Positions 20,240 through 31,692 of a DNA stretch of 64,000 nt are shown here, piece after piece. The notes beneath the pieces were generated by a model. That model did no database searches and was not told the origin of the DNA. It saw only the letters and a list, made by a program, of their open reading frames with translations. Made by a program: the position numbers and the translations under genes. Each line of letters opens with the position of its first letter. The first letter of the stretch is position 1. The DNA is from Amorphophallus konjac (Eukaryota > Streptophyta > Magnoliopsida > Alismatales > Araceae), in assembly GCA_022559845.1 (NCBI GenBank), contig JAHNEJ010001959.1, positions 1-64,000 on the forward strand. Direction: 5' to 3'.

Positions 20240-21307
20240 GGAAGGGTGCTACAGGACAGAACATGTCACATCAGTGGTCATTGTCAAGATTTTGTCTGGA
20301 TCTCCTTTGAACTGTGGTGCGATTCTGCTACCTTTTGATGTTGCTAACCTTTGCTGGCATGTGCAGGTTTTACTAACGGACATCTTTATCCTATCTCCTG
20401 TCCCACCTTTCATTGGTTGGTCCCACCATGTCATGCATCATAGTATATGATACCTACGCTACTAGAACATGTCAAGGACCTTGCGGCCCGAACAAATCTG
20501 GGATTTGAGTTCCCCTTCAACAAAAACGGTGATGATCCCGGAAGAGTTTGGGTTGTACGGATAGGCCGTCAATTTGTGATAGAATGGGGACGACGGTTCC
20601 ATTCAGTGAGTTGGTGCGCGGATAAACGGGCCCCAGCCCAGTGTCGGCTCACTGGATCGGTATCCTGACCCGTTCTTCACAAGTTGACAATATTATCCTT
20701 GGCTATTTTCTATTTTTGTTTGTTTTAAATTTTTCTTTGAACCCAGCATGCATTCATATAGGACTTTGATTTATTGCGGAAGATCATTCAAGCGATTCGA
20801 TTGTGAAAGCCGTTGTGTTTCAATTCCTACAAATATGAGATATTCCACTCTGAATGAAATACTGAGTTTCTTTGAGACAGCCCTACGCTGCTCTTCCAAA
20901 GGAGACCCTTGTTTGGACAGACCCTCAGATATTCCTTTACCTTTTTGACCCACCTTGGCCGCAGCACTTCCACATTGGCTGGTAACCGCTCCCCAAAGGT
21001 GAAACCTCCGGTTTATGACCCAGGTACTTCCACACCGAGAAGTTGGTCTTCTTTTGTTTCGTGCCTGAGTGCACATCTCACCCTCCCTTATTTGATCTCC
21101 GTCCAAGCAATCGTCAATATTTGAAAGACCTCCTTCAAGGTCGCCTCATTGAAACTTCAGGAAAGATTCCAAACAGTAACGTCACAAGCGTGTCTCATCA
21201 CACCTTGGCATCAACTTATCAGTCCGCTCCCACTTCATTTCAGTCCACTTCGATACCATTCCACTACGTGTCGCTCCCTTGCAAAGCAGACGCCAAGGCG
21301 GGGCAGC
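20240..21307. other. Non-coding spacer between A3 and the 3' LTR
   Basis: About 1.07 kb without a credible gene; short ORFs on both strands have no recognisable motif. The right end carries a short purine-rich stretch (AAGGCGGGGCAG, 21293-21306) that may be the polypurine tract priming plus-strand DNA synthesis. Confidence 0.4.
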
Positions 21308-21568
21308 TGTAGACACGCCATTCTTGACGTCTCATGAGAAAGTCTCATATTACTATACGACGCCCCGCGATGGCCTACGCATTTCGAATCGCTCGAGTGC
21401 TTCCTTTTCCTGAGTCTTCTTCCGCCTTTTTCGGCATCCGGAATCATCTCGTCACGGCATTCGGACGGCATCAACACCAGTCAGACGCATCAAGAGGTTC
21501 CGGAATCAAGAAGGGGGTCTGCCGGGCGGCCGCCGACGCCTGATTTGAGGACCCGGGTGGGTCTTAAT

Positions 21569-22206
21569 GGGGGCGTCCAGGACCCTGGACGCCCCCATGA
21601 TTTTAATTTGTTTTATTCTTTTCTCAGGGCCCAAAACCAAATATAAAAATATAAAAAAATATATATTTATGGAGGCGTCCAGGACCCTGGACGCCTCCAT
21701 AAAAACAAAAATAAAAAATAAGTGTAAAATGCCAGTTGGCATAAAAAACAAAAAAAATAAATAAATTATATATATATTAATGGAGGCGTCCAGACCCCTG
21801 GACGCCTCCATAAAAACAAATAAAAAAATAAAAATGCCAGCCCTTGTATAAAAGACAAAAGAAAAATAAAAAAATAATAAAGTTTTGGAGGCGTCCAAGC
21901 CCCTGGACGCCTCCATCAACTCACTCACGGGCGCCGGCCACCGAACGACGGTTTGTCGTGCGTGAAAAAAGCCAAATTTAGAGACGTCCAGCTGACTGGA
22001 CGCGCCCATTTTTGAATCACGAGACGCCGCTCACAAAACCACGCATTGTGCCAAACCGCGTGCGGCCGTCGTCGGTTTTCGGTGGACCTGTTAGAGGCGT
22101 CCGGGACCCTGGACGCCCCCATAAAAGTATTCTAAAATAATCAATAAAAATAGAATAAAATATTATTTCGGCCCTGATGGAGGTGTCCAGGGTCCTGGAC
22201 GCCTCC
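21569..22206. repeat. Seven GGCGTCC/GGACGCC hairpins in the LTR U3
   Basis: Palindromes at 21569-21596, 21671-21698, 21782-21809, 21887-21914, 21980-22008 (degenerate), 22094-22120 and 22179-22206. Most read GGAGGCGTCC, 8 bases, GGACGCCTCC; the first reads GGGGGCGTCC. They run up to 13 bases before the LTR TATA box, the usual place for retrotransposon enhancers. Confidence 0.9.
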
Positions 22207-22218
22207 ACCTTCCGGAAC

Positions 22219-22230
22219 TCTATAAATAGA
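22219..22230 (+). promoter_or_regulatory. LTR promoter TATA box of element A
   Basis: CTCTATAAATAGAGG is a strong plant TATA box, followed by a C-rich tract and then CTCAGTTCTAGG, where transcription probably starts. It sits directly after the U3 hairpins. Confidence 0.7.
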
Positions 22231-22858
22231 GGCCCCCCCCCCTCAGTTCTAGGCGAGCTAAGCAGTGATCCGATAGGCTGCCGGAGCCCAGAGGCTACGG
22301 AGTCATTTTTCTAACCCGTGGGGTCTTTTGTAGGTGGAGGTTCTGCCGGCTTCTCGGGTGCCTACGCTCGCGAGAGGAAGGTCGTCTTCATCCACCGCGC
22401 TTCCCCGTCGTCCCCACGCTGCCGGAGCTCCGCCGGATTTCACCCTCGGCTCATCCAATAAGCTTTTTCTTCCCCTTTTTCTCCATAGTTCTTTACATTC
22501 ATCATATTGCACCCTCTATCCCCCTTCACAAGGGCGCCTCTTCTCTTATACTTCTTGCATCCATCATCTCATTTTCCTCCTACTCGAGTCCGAGAGGGGT
22601 TTAAAAGATAACACCAACCAGGTGTGTGTCTTGCCATCATTTCGTTATTTTTACCGCGAGGATTTGAATACTACACCTCCATCTTTCTAATCCACTTGTC
22701 ATTTATTTGTCGTTGTTTTGCAAGGGTACCCGAGGAAAGCCCTCTCCGTCGGCCGGCCGGAAGGAGAGGAAGAAGCAACCCGCCATGCCCCGCTCTTGAG
22801 GTAGGCGCGATCACTTTCTTATTTTGGGGTCTTTCGGCCCCTGGCGATCACATCTTTT

Positions 22859-23337
22859 CATCGAGGCCGCGGCGAGTCACTTCCCCAATGGCCGTTTAAA
22901 TTTCCGTTTCCTATATTCTCTTTATATTTTGTTAAATTCTGCTTATATCATCGAGGCCGCGGCGAGTCACTTCCCCAATGGCCGTTTAAATTTTCGTTCC
23001 TATATTCTTTCTATATTATATTATATTTTGCTCATATCATCGAGGCCGCGGCGAGTCACTTCCCCAATGGCCGTTTAAATTTCCGTTCTTATATTCTCTC
23101 TATAATCTGTTATATTCTGCTCATATCATCGAGACCGCGGCGTGTCACTTCCCCAATGGCCGTTTAAATCTCTGTTCTTATATTCTCTTTTATATTCTGC
23201 TATATTCTGCTCATATTCTCGAGGCCGCGGCGAGTCACTTCCCCAATGGCCGTTTCAATTCTTGTTATTTAATTTCTGCACCATTCCCGTCCCCCCGAGG
23301 CCGCGGCGAGTCACTTCCCGCTATGGCCGTTTGAACC
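22859..23337 (+). repeat. Six tandem 90-bp repeats in the LTR R/U5
   Basis: Units start near 22859, 22949, 23038, 23127, 23218 and 23297. Each has a conserved 40-base half beginning TCGAGGCCGCGGCGAGTCAC and ending in ATGGCCGTTT, followed by a variable A/T-rich half. The last unit is shorter. They lie downstream of the TATA box, so they would be in the transcript leader. Confidence 0.85.
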
Positions 23338-23542
23338 TCATATCTTGCTATATTATACTTGTCCCGCTCGCCCCACCGGAGCAATCTCCCGTGGTGGCCC
23401 CTTCTCTCTTCTCTATCATTTCTGTGTTGCAGCAAAACAAGCAAACAAACAAAAAACGAGGAGCCCGCGCGCTCTCCGCATCCTCTTCCTCGCACCATCG
23501 AACTCCGAACCGCGTGACGTCGCTCACACCAGGTGCAGTTCC

Positions 23543-25222
23543 CTCAGCTGCTTCCTCTTGTACTGGCATTTGACTACTCTCAGTTGGGACCTGATCTTCA
23601 TCTTCAGCTTGAGTTTCTTTCTGAGGAATTACACCTTCAGGTGCCTCTTCTTCACTTGAAGATTCTGTATCTAGTTCTATGACAGGAGCTTTCTCCTGAC
23701 ACTCATCCACTATATCTTCCATGAGATTCTGAACTGCAGGACTTTCAACAGGTGCCTGTTCAAGGCTTTCAGAAGTAACCAAGTTGGTAGCCTCTTCCAA
23801 GCTTCTCTCTACAGTTTCTCTTAAAATTTCATTAACAAAAACAACAAGTTCTTGATCAGTATTGTCTTGCTCTTTAGCTGGCTGTTCCTCAGGCACTATT
23901 ACCTCTTCAGATGTCTTCCCAAAAGAATCAAATAGACTAGCAATATTTGCATCTAGATCAGTCTGAATGCTTTCGTCAGACAACCTGATTTCCTCAGATG
24001 CAACCTCGACTAGCCTCTGAAAGGAAAAAGGTACTTCGGTGGGTGCAGCTGGCAAAATAGACTCTGGTTGTTCAGCTGGTGTTTCCTGTTGAGCAATCTC
24101 AGAAACTAATTGCACACCAGTTTGGGCTAAGTCTTGAAATTGTTCCAAATGCTCCCCCTGAGTATGTGATTCCCTGACCTTTTGGGCCTTAACTTGCCCC
24201 ACCATAGAAGAGCCCTCTAAGCCCAAAAACACCGAAACAAAATTCATATTAAATATGTTTCGGGTTTTAACTTCAGATGCGGCCTCTCCATCCAAACAAA
24301 TCTCTGAATGCTTGAAGATGTCTGTCAGATGGGCGGCATAGGGAAGGTGTCTCTTGGATCCAATGCATCCCTTCATGACAGTAAAAATGATCTCTGGCAG
24401 ACATATCTTTACATTTTGAATCAGACAAAATAGTAGAAATCTCTGTGTGTCTGTAATTCTTCCTCTAGCCCCAGTCTGTGGGGTGATAATGGAAGCAATG
24501 ACGTTCTGAAGAAGCTTATGAAGAGGAGGAAATGACGATGTCTGATAAGCTTTTAGCTTCAACTGCCCCTTATCATGAATATTACTGGGTTTACCAGTAA
24601 TGACTGAGAAAGCTTCATGGAGACTGTATCGAAAGCTTCCCTCTACCTCCCCTTTATCTGGAACACCGAGGGCTTTGTGAAGGGTGTCACATGTAACAGT
24701 TATCTCGACCCCTTTAACAGATGATAACAAAGCAGACTTGTCTCGGCTCAAGGACAAATTATTGTAAAATTCCATTACCGGCCTAGGGTAATAGACACGG
24801 TGATTTTCTAAGAAATTTCTCCACTCCTGAAACTCAAAGATTTTCAACAATTCTGGAAACTTCGAGACCATGGTTTCATCTCCGAAATCTATTATTCTAG
24901 GAGGAATGATTTTCCCACTTTCTAAGAACACGGTAGACTGAGAAATCCTGGTACCTTGTTCTGAAGATACTTCCGCAGTAGGTTCTGGCTCAAGACATCT
25001 CTATTGCTTAGATGAAGGCTCTTCAACTATTTCTTTTCCCTTCCTCTTCCTTTCACCATGAGCTGCTGACTGTTGCTGATCCATCTGCCGTAACTTCCAG
25101 AGAATCAGCGCTTTCTTGCTGGTTGCTGCTGGAGATGAGGCTAGACCCAAAAGAGGAAGAGACCTCTGTGGGGAAAGAAAGTGAGCGGGAAGAGATGGAG
25201 ATGAGTTTGAATAAACGCTCAA
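23543..25222 (-). pseudogene. Putative plant transposon protein-like ORF (PF20167 type), one internal stop
   Basis: The frame starts with MSVYSNSSPS at 25222, or MDQQQSAAHGERKRKGKE near 25082, a lysine-rich leader. It is interrupted by one TAG near 25001 and then runs open to 23348. Residues FQEWRNFLENHRVYYPRPV, EFYNNLSLSRD, VKGVEITVTCDTLHKALGVP and FLLFCLIQNVKICLPEIIF fit the putative plant transposon protein domain common near plant retroelements. The C-terminal 200 residues are very acidic (Glu/Gln/Pro). The last 65 codons (below about 23540) read into the neighbouring LTR, so the natural C-terminus is lost. It occupies the position of the env-like ORF in SIRE-type elements, but I see no membrane segment. 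Function unknown. Confidence 0.6.
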
Positions 25223-27117
25223 GGTGGAGCGGCACGAGGATGAATAGGAAGCGGCAAGGGGAAATGAGGGTTTGAGGTTGAAGGCGTGTGAAACAGGAAG
25301 GGTTTTGTCGGGTTGCTTTTTACTCTTATCAAACTTTTTCTGGAAATACCCAAATTACCCTTAGTTATGATGTAACGCAGCTACTGCCTGTTAAAGTTAG
25401 CCCTTCAATATGTGGACGGGTTATATTCTTCCAAATTCCAAGGTCAGTTAACTCAAGATATTAAATCAGCATAATCACAAAATTAGCTGTTAAAGTTGCT
25501 TAAACTAGAGAGAGTCACGATTAAATTGCTCCTTATGTTTGTCAAGCAATGAAATAACACATCGATGTCAAGCAGATTTCATTTCTTCATTTAATGGATA
25601 AGAGAAGGCATACAGGGTCAACCAATTTGTTGAGCACAAGGTAGAATAGTCTGTTTTTACACAAGGAGACATGTTTATCAGACACCAGAAACCCTGGTTA
25701 CTCAGGACGGACTACCTTTATGCCAATCAAAGCCAATGAAATTTTCTTTGAGGACTTTTCCCCCTTTTTTTTATTTTAATATTTCTACACAGAGATAGCT
25801 AATTGTATCATGATAGAAACTCTGGACTTCTCTGATCTAGAGTGTCTATTTCTCCACAAAAGCCATTGCTCTGCCACAAATAATGGCGTATTCCCTGGTA
25901 GCACTTCTCATGATTTTAGACAAAAGACAGATATCTTACTTAACACAATTTTTTATCTCAGAGCTCTCTCCACATAAGTTTCAGTTAAGTCGAGATCCTC
26001 AACAAGTTTTACTCATTTAACAGGAAGTTTTATAATATGTTGACCAACACTTGAGAGGATAACTTAGAAGGATCAAGGACTAAATATAACCCCCAAACAT
26101 TGAAGTTCTTTATTAACAGGTGTAAGTTGTTACACTAGATATTGGGCGGTTTAAGGTATACAGAACACATCTGATAAGAGCAAGAAGACTGAAAACATAA
26201 TTTCTTCGAGAGAATATCTGAACCAAGAGTGATATGAGAGAGATAAGAAGGTGGCTGACCGAATAGAGAGAGATGAGATGAGATGAGCAGCACTCCTATC
26301 AGCAAGCCAACAAGTGAGAGATCACTCAAGACATTAGGCACTAAGGACACATCCAAATATAGTATTCTTGAAGAAGTTCTGTCTCACATCCAGAGAAGCT
26401 CTTGGGCAACAAAACGCAACCTCATGAGATGACAGATCTAAGCACCACATAAACTGCATCGGCTGACACAATTCCTCAGAAACCAAATGGCCTGTCAAGC
26501 TCCTTTTCAGCCCACTCAAGGACAACTCACACACGACTTTTGGAGGTATTAATTAATTATTGAATGCAGTGTTTGCCATGAAAATTAAACATGTGAGTTT
26601 GAGTTATGCACAAACAGGCTCCCCTGATCATCAGAATGACTCATGGTACTAGGCGGAGCATTTGGTCTGAAAGACCATCTCACACATAGTAAGGACCTCC
26701 AGACAGATTTCCCTGCCTTTGGTAGCTTACCATTTGATATACCATAGAGGTCATGAATAACAGGGTAAACTCAACAGTCCTATAAGCAATTCAGATTTTC
26801 ATGAATTATGCAACATACAGTTTTCAACTAGCATTCACATTCAGTTCAGATTTTCAGAATTTTCAGAGTGCATGTTCAGAAAATAATGCAACTTGCAGAT
26901 GATGAATGAATATGCAAGAACAGATTCAATATGCATGCACTAGATGAAACTAAGAGCAGGATAAGCAAGAATACATCGAACCAGATATGCAATAGGTTTC
27001 AAAATGGGACATGCAAAGAGATTACCTGAACAGTGTGAGAATGGGGTTTTCATTCTTGAGTGCCTTGGATCATTACCCCTTTTATTCCAGTCCCAAGGCA
27101 CACCTGCAAAACAAAGT
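25223..27117. other. Non-coding region between gag and the extra ORF
   Basis: About 1.9 kb, A/T-rich, with no conserved protease, integrase or RT motif in any frame. It is where pol should lie in a copia element. It may contain an untranslated or promoter region for the downstream ORF; no clear TATA was identified. Confidence 0.45.
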
Positions 27118-29356
27118 TTATTTTGCACAAACAGGTACCCAAGAGGTCTTGAGTCCTGACATGACATTATTATTTCTAGCAGGTTTTCTCAGCACATTTC
27201 CAGGAGTAGTTTTCAGATCTGATTTATGCACATTCTTATTAGCATGAATTCTATGTGCATACACATGAGATTTTCTGTTAACAGGGTAAAAATTCTGTTT
27301 ACCAAAACTGGTTTGGTTTTGATATCCTGCTAGCCAACAGATTGCAGCCCTGTGACCTGGCTTCCCACAATGATGACATGAAGGTTTTGCAAATTGTCTT
27401 ACAGGGAATTTAGCATGTTTGAAATTCACATTTCTACCCTGAATATGCCAACAGTCCTTGACTGTATGGCCATGCTTTCTACAGTGAGAGCAAATGAGAG
27501 AATTTCTTCTAAAAGGACCTGACCAACATTCAGAGGCCCTGTGACCCATTTTGTTGCAGTTAAAACAAATGATATGCTGGCTCATTGAAACAGATTTATT
27601 TTTATTAAAAACATGTTGGTTTGTAGGGAATTTAGCATGATATGAATAAAAGGTTTTCTTACCACTAGCAAACCAGTAATGAGCAATAGAGTGTCCTAAT
27701 TTGCCACAATTAGAGCATGTGACATTTCTTTTCTGAGGTGATGGATTTTTATCATAAGATCTCCTAGCATTCTTATCCTCCTTCTCCATCAACTTACACT
27801 CATGCATCAGATGTCCAACTTTATGACAGTAGTGACAGATATTCTTTTTTTTAGATGCATGTGAGTGTGTGTGAGGACTGTGATCAGCAAATGCTGATGG
27901 ACCCTTTTTATTTATTTTCTAATTTTCAGTCCTTTTCTGATTTTTATCTTGTTTTCCTGTTTTCTTAGCCTTGTACTGAATTGGAGATGAAGTGGAAGGC
28001 TTTTCCTGTTCAGAAGATTTAATGAAAACAGTTTTTAGCTTGGATCCATCAACCTTTTTCAACTTTTCAGTTTGGTTCTGATTCTTCTGAACATTTGGTT
28101 GTTTATTTTCTGAGGGTGTGGCTATATCAGAAGCTTTGACAAAGGATGTCGTCAGCTTGTTTTCAAAAACATTTTTATTGACATTGTTGTAGCCCAACCC
28201 TTCCTTTTGAGTATTGACCTTAATTCCTAACAACCTGTCCAGATTTTCTTGACCACTCAAAAACTTTGACAAGGAGTTTTTCAGATCCTAAATTTCATTA
28301 TCAAGAGATGCAATGTGTATTTCATAACTAGCGATCTCTTGTTCACTACAATTGACAGTTTCATTCAAAACCTTATTAGCTGTTTTGTATTCTTCAATTT
28401 CCTTTCTCAGCTCATCTACTTCATCAGTTTCGTTAGTACAAATGACTTTTCCTTTCTCCAATGTGAGAAGTCTTTCAGACATGGCACTGTTTAACAATTT
28501 TAATTTTTCAACTTCTTCTTTAAGCTTACCATTTTGAATTAACTCATTTATTAGAAGCTGATCTTCTGAGTCAACCATGCTTTCTCTCCTAGCTTCAAAC
28601 TCCCTCAATTCCTTTTGTTGTTTTTCAAAATATTTCTGTAGTTCTATGTTTACAGATTTTATGACATTAAACTTTTCAATCAGCAAATCATTCTCTCGTT
28701 TAAGTTTCTCTAATTATTCTTCATTTTCTTTAGAGAACTTTCTGAGAGAGTCATTCTCATTTTTCAGCTTGTTTAAGTCAGATTTAACGCGTTCAAATTC
28801 TTTCAGCATTAGATTATCAGACATACTAGCATTTTTCAATTCAGCACAATTTCTACAAGGAAAGCTTGAACTATTTAACCCAGTACCCTTCTTCAATTTT
28901 TTATACTGTTTTCTTAACAGTTCATGAGATTCAAATAATTTAGCATAAGCATTCCACCCAATCTTCTAGAGAGAAGTTCTCGAAGAGATTTACCTCATCA
29001 TCATCTTCTTCAGTTTGATTGCTGCCTTGATCGCTTCTGTTGGCCATCATGCAGCCTGTTTGATTTCCTTTCCCGTTTCTCTTCATCATTTCCAACATAT
29101 CCCTTGCAGATCTGCAATCAAGGAAACATGAGTGAAAAGATTTGTCAGTGGCTACTTTCATCAGATTTATAGCTGTCTGATTCTCCTCATACATTGATTC
29201 GTGACTGTCAGTCCATTTGGACCTTTTCTTTGGTAGTTCATGAGGACCATGTGAAATTACTTTCCACAGGTCTGGGTCAACGGATTTAACATAAGCACGA
29301 AAAGCACTGTGCCACTGGTTGAAATCAAAACCACTGAAGACAGGTGGACAAGCCAT
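27118..29356 (-). pseudogene. gag: Copia gag with coiled coil and five zinc knuckles, several stops
   Basis: The start MACPPVFSGFDFNQWHSAF and the following KVISHGPHELP and FLDCRSARDMLEMM are the N-terminal gag domain of SIRE/Maximus copia elements. A frameshift near 28970 and stops near 28716, 28287 and 27918 interrupt it. The middle is a long coiled coil (LKEEVEKLKLLNSAMSERL). The C-terminal part has CCHC knuckles CHYCHKVGHLMHEC, CFNCNKMGHRASEC, CSHCRKHGHTVKDC and CHHCGKPGHRAAIC, plus one degenerate copy (CSNCGKLGHSIAHY). It ends GLKTSWVPVCAK, the point where pol normally follows, but a stop and unrelated sequence come instead. Gag would coat element RNA; this copy is inactive. Confidence 0.85.
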
Positions 29357-29473
29357 TGAAGCAAATAGCAGATATATTCAATGCAATAGGAATATTGATG
29401 CACTAAAGGCAAATAAGCACCTAAGACCGCAAGAACGAATCTGCAGGTCGCTGGACCTTATATGCAGACACCC

Positions 29474-29485
29474 GCTCTGATACCA
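29474..29485 (-). other. Primer binding site (initiator Met tRNA) of the copia remnant
   Basis: The minus strand reads TGGTATCAGAGC, complementary to the 3' end of plant initiator methionine tRNA, two bases inside the LTR end. It fixes orientation and the LTR border at 29488. Confidence 0.9.
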
Positions 29486-30380
29486 ACTGTTAGGGTGCTT
29501 GGCCCGGATACAGAGGGGGGGTGAATGAATCCTTCTACGAATAATGGCCAAATTAAAATTAGGATGCTAGATAAAGACACAGAATAGAACTAATTCGATT
29601 CAACTCAAATACAAACACATGGAGCGCGCCTATTCAAGCATCTAGCGGAAACATATCAGACAATCAAGCCACTGCTCAAAAGATTTTTAGGTGGTTCGGT
29701 CCTTCAGACCTACATCCACCCCTCACTCCCAACCGGAGTGAGGCTTCACTAGCAAACGCTAGAACCAAGCAGACTCAGTCTGCAAACAGTTGCTGCCACA
29801 CAGCTTGACCAGGGGAACAGCCTCCCCTCTTCCTCCCAACCGGAGGGACACCCAAGTGACTCCCAGCCACTTGGAAACTAGAGGTCGAAGACCTCTCTTC
29901 CTCCAGACCAGGAGGGACCACTGGACTTACAACCACAAGCCCAGAACCGGAGGACTAGCCTCCCTTCCTCTAACCAGAGGGCAACCCACAAGTGACAACC
30001 TGTCACTTGCAACCCGGAGATCAGATCTCCCTTCTCCTGAACCAACAGGAAGAACCCGATCCCCAGCAGGGCTATCGGAAGAACAAGATAACCAGATGAA
30101 AATGGAAGAAAACAAAAACACGAAATGAAAGTAACTTCAGCAAACAGAACGCTGAAAAATGAAATGCACAATGTGGCTCCCAACGGAGCTGACTGGCCTG
30201 GATCTGATCCACGGTCCAGTGAAGACTGATCTTCAAGCAGCTTCTTCCTTTTTCTCCACGAGCTCTCTCTCTCTCTTTCTATCTCTCTTTCTTTCTCCTC
30301 TGCTCTCTTCCTCTTTTTCTCTCTGCTCTCTCTTTTTCTTTTTGGCTTCAATGCTCACTCTTGCTCGACCAGCCTTTGTT

Positions 30381-30391
30381 CTTTTTATATC
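30381..30391 (-). promoter_or_regulatory. TATA box of the copia LTR
   Basis: The minus strand reads GATATAAAAAG, with about 0.9 kb of R/U5 downstream to the primer binding site. Confidence 0.5.
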
Positions 30392-30584
30392 AGCAGCCAG
30401 CAGGAGGATGGGGTACAGAGTGCGTGTGCTTCACACGCTTGATCCAGAACCTTCCTGCCACGTGCCCCTTTCGTATTTGTTCCTTCAATATCGGATCATG
30501 TGCACCCAGACACCGATGAATGTTCTTCCTCGGACCTGCAAAGAGATAAGAATCATTGACCTTGAGTGCCACAAGAACTAGAAC

Positions 30585-31510
30585 TGCATGAGGTAAGTGG
30601 ACACGACAAGAGGTGCACTAAACAGAGAATGACATGAGATACAGTGGTGACACAATGAACACTACTAAGAGAACGACACGAGGTAGAAAGAAAACAACAC
30701 GAAGTAGAAGGAGAACAACACAAAGTAGAAAAAGGACGACACGAAGTAGACAAGATTACTACAGTACGAGATAGGGAGAGCATGACACAAGGTTAGATAA
30801 AAAAACATCACGAAGTAAAATGAGAACGACACGAAGTGTCACTGTAACAACAAACACTACGAAGTTACGAATACAAAAGCAACACGAAATCACGAATACA
30901 AAAACAACACGAAGACACGAAGACAAAAACAACACGGAGACACGAAAACAAAAACAACATGAAGACACGAAGACAAAAATAACACGGAGACACGAAAACA
31001 AAAACAACATGAAGACACGAAGATAAAAATAGAAACCGGCACGAGTTGAAAACAACACGAAGACGAAACAGTAACCGACACGAGTTGAAAACAACACGAA
31101 GATGAAACAGTAACCGACACGAGTTGAAAACAACACGAAGTCAGTTAGAACAGCACGAGGTGAAACGACACGGGCTGACCACGACACGAAGACAGACCAA
31201 CACGAAGACGTAAACACAACACGAAGACATAGACACTAAAACAACACGAAGATGAAACACAAGAATTGACATGAGGTGAAGTCACAAAGCGACAAAGTCA
31301 CGAGGTCTAGCAACCATGACACGAAGTCATGTGTTAGACATGTCTTCAACAACACGAGAAGAAATAGTGGAAGCAGAGGAACAACACGAGGTACGAGAGG
31401 ACGACACTGCGTAATGAAAACACAAACAGTACTAAAACGAAAACGACACGAAGACAATCAGTACAACACGAGGTGTTATACACAAACAAGACGAAGTGCC
31501 AACCAACACG
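30585..31510. repeat. Degenerate ACACGAAG tandem array in the copia U3
   Basis: About 0.9 kb built from variants of AACAACACGAAG, ACGACACGAAG and GACACGAAGACAAAA, some in 30-base higher-order units (30895-31025). Open frames through it are repeat translations, not genes. Confidence 0.85.
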
Positions 31511-31692
31511 AATACAGTCCCTGAAAAATACCTGAAGTGAAATGAAGGTTTATTCTTCATAAAAAAATATTCTTTGTTCACTTTCACAGAAAAATATTTT
31601 TGTTAATTTTTCACAGAGACATATTTTTGAACACCACTAAGACTTATAGTGTTGTCATCATCAAAACATGTAAAGATTCAACAAGACTCAAC

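Larger units (their letters stand above)
1..23530 (+). mobile_element. Giant Tat-lineage Ty3/gypsy LTR retrotransposon (element A), 5' LTR outside window
   Basis: The coding order gag, protease, RT, RNase H, second (archaeal-type) RNase H, integrase on the + strand, with two RNase H domains, is the hallmark of the plant Tat lineage (Ogre/Retand/RIRE2-like). The window opens in the 5' leader; no LTR or primer binding site is seen before gag, so the 5' LTR lies to the left. Behind integrase come 1.8 kb without genes, four antisense genes (10230-20138) and a 3' LTR of about 2.2 kb with a clear TATA box. Visible length exceeds 23 kb, in the range of Ogre elements, but unlike Ogre no ORF precedes gag in the window. 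The right edge, near 23530, is where sequence changes to an oppositely oriented copia remnant; no target duplication can be checked. Lineage is confident, right boundary approximate. Confidence 0.85.
21308..23530 (+). repeat. 3' LTR of element A (approximate)
   Basis: The proposed left end is TGTAGACACG directly after a purine-rich stretch. The region has the parts of an LTR in order: a U3 with seven palindromes (21569-22206), a TATA box at 22219-22230, then a long R/U5 with 90-bp tandem repeats. The right end is set near 23530, where the sequence passes into the minus-strand ORF of the neighbouring copia remnant; GCTCACA at about 23523-23529 is a possible CA end. With no second LTR in the window neither end is proven. 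Confidence 0.6.
23540..31692 (-). mobile_element. Ty1/copia (SIRE/Maximus-like) remnant with gag but no pol
   Basis: On the minus strand: 5' LTR (31692-29488), tRNA-iMet primer binding site (29485-29474), gag (29356-27118), 1.9 kb without coding signal, then an unrelated ORF (25222-23543). No protease, integrase or RT is seen. The 3' LTR is absent: the left side passes straight into the element A LTR near 23530. Gag-only elements relying on pol from relatives are known (TR-GAG class). Alternatively pol and the 3' LTR were lost by deletion. Confidence 0.7.
29488..31692 (-). repeat. 5' LTR of the copia remnant
   Basis: The right end on the minus strand starts TGTTGAGTCTTG and soon reads TTTTGATGATG, like the copia LTR start at 47752; the left end closes with TAACA next to the primer binding site. 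U3 holds a long short-motif tandem array, and a TATA box lies at 30381-30391. The right end coincides with the truncated start of the neighbouring chromovirus LTR. Confidence 0.7.

Noticed and set aside
20447..21124. Short ORFs between A3 and the 3' LTR
   Set aside because: All are under 115 codons, overlap on both strands and show no motif.
21507..21520. Alternative purine tract and LTR start (AAGAAGGGGGTC then TGCC)
   Set aside because: Possible, but TGTAGACACG at 21308 is a more typical start; the boundary needs the missing 5' LTR to settle.
30759..31217. 152-codon minus-strand ORF with repeated hydrophobic units
   Set aside because: It is a translation of the ACACGAAG array in the LTR.
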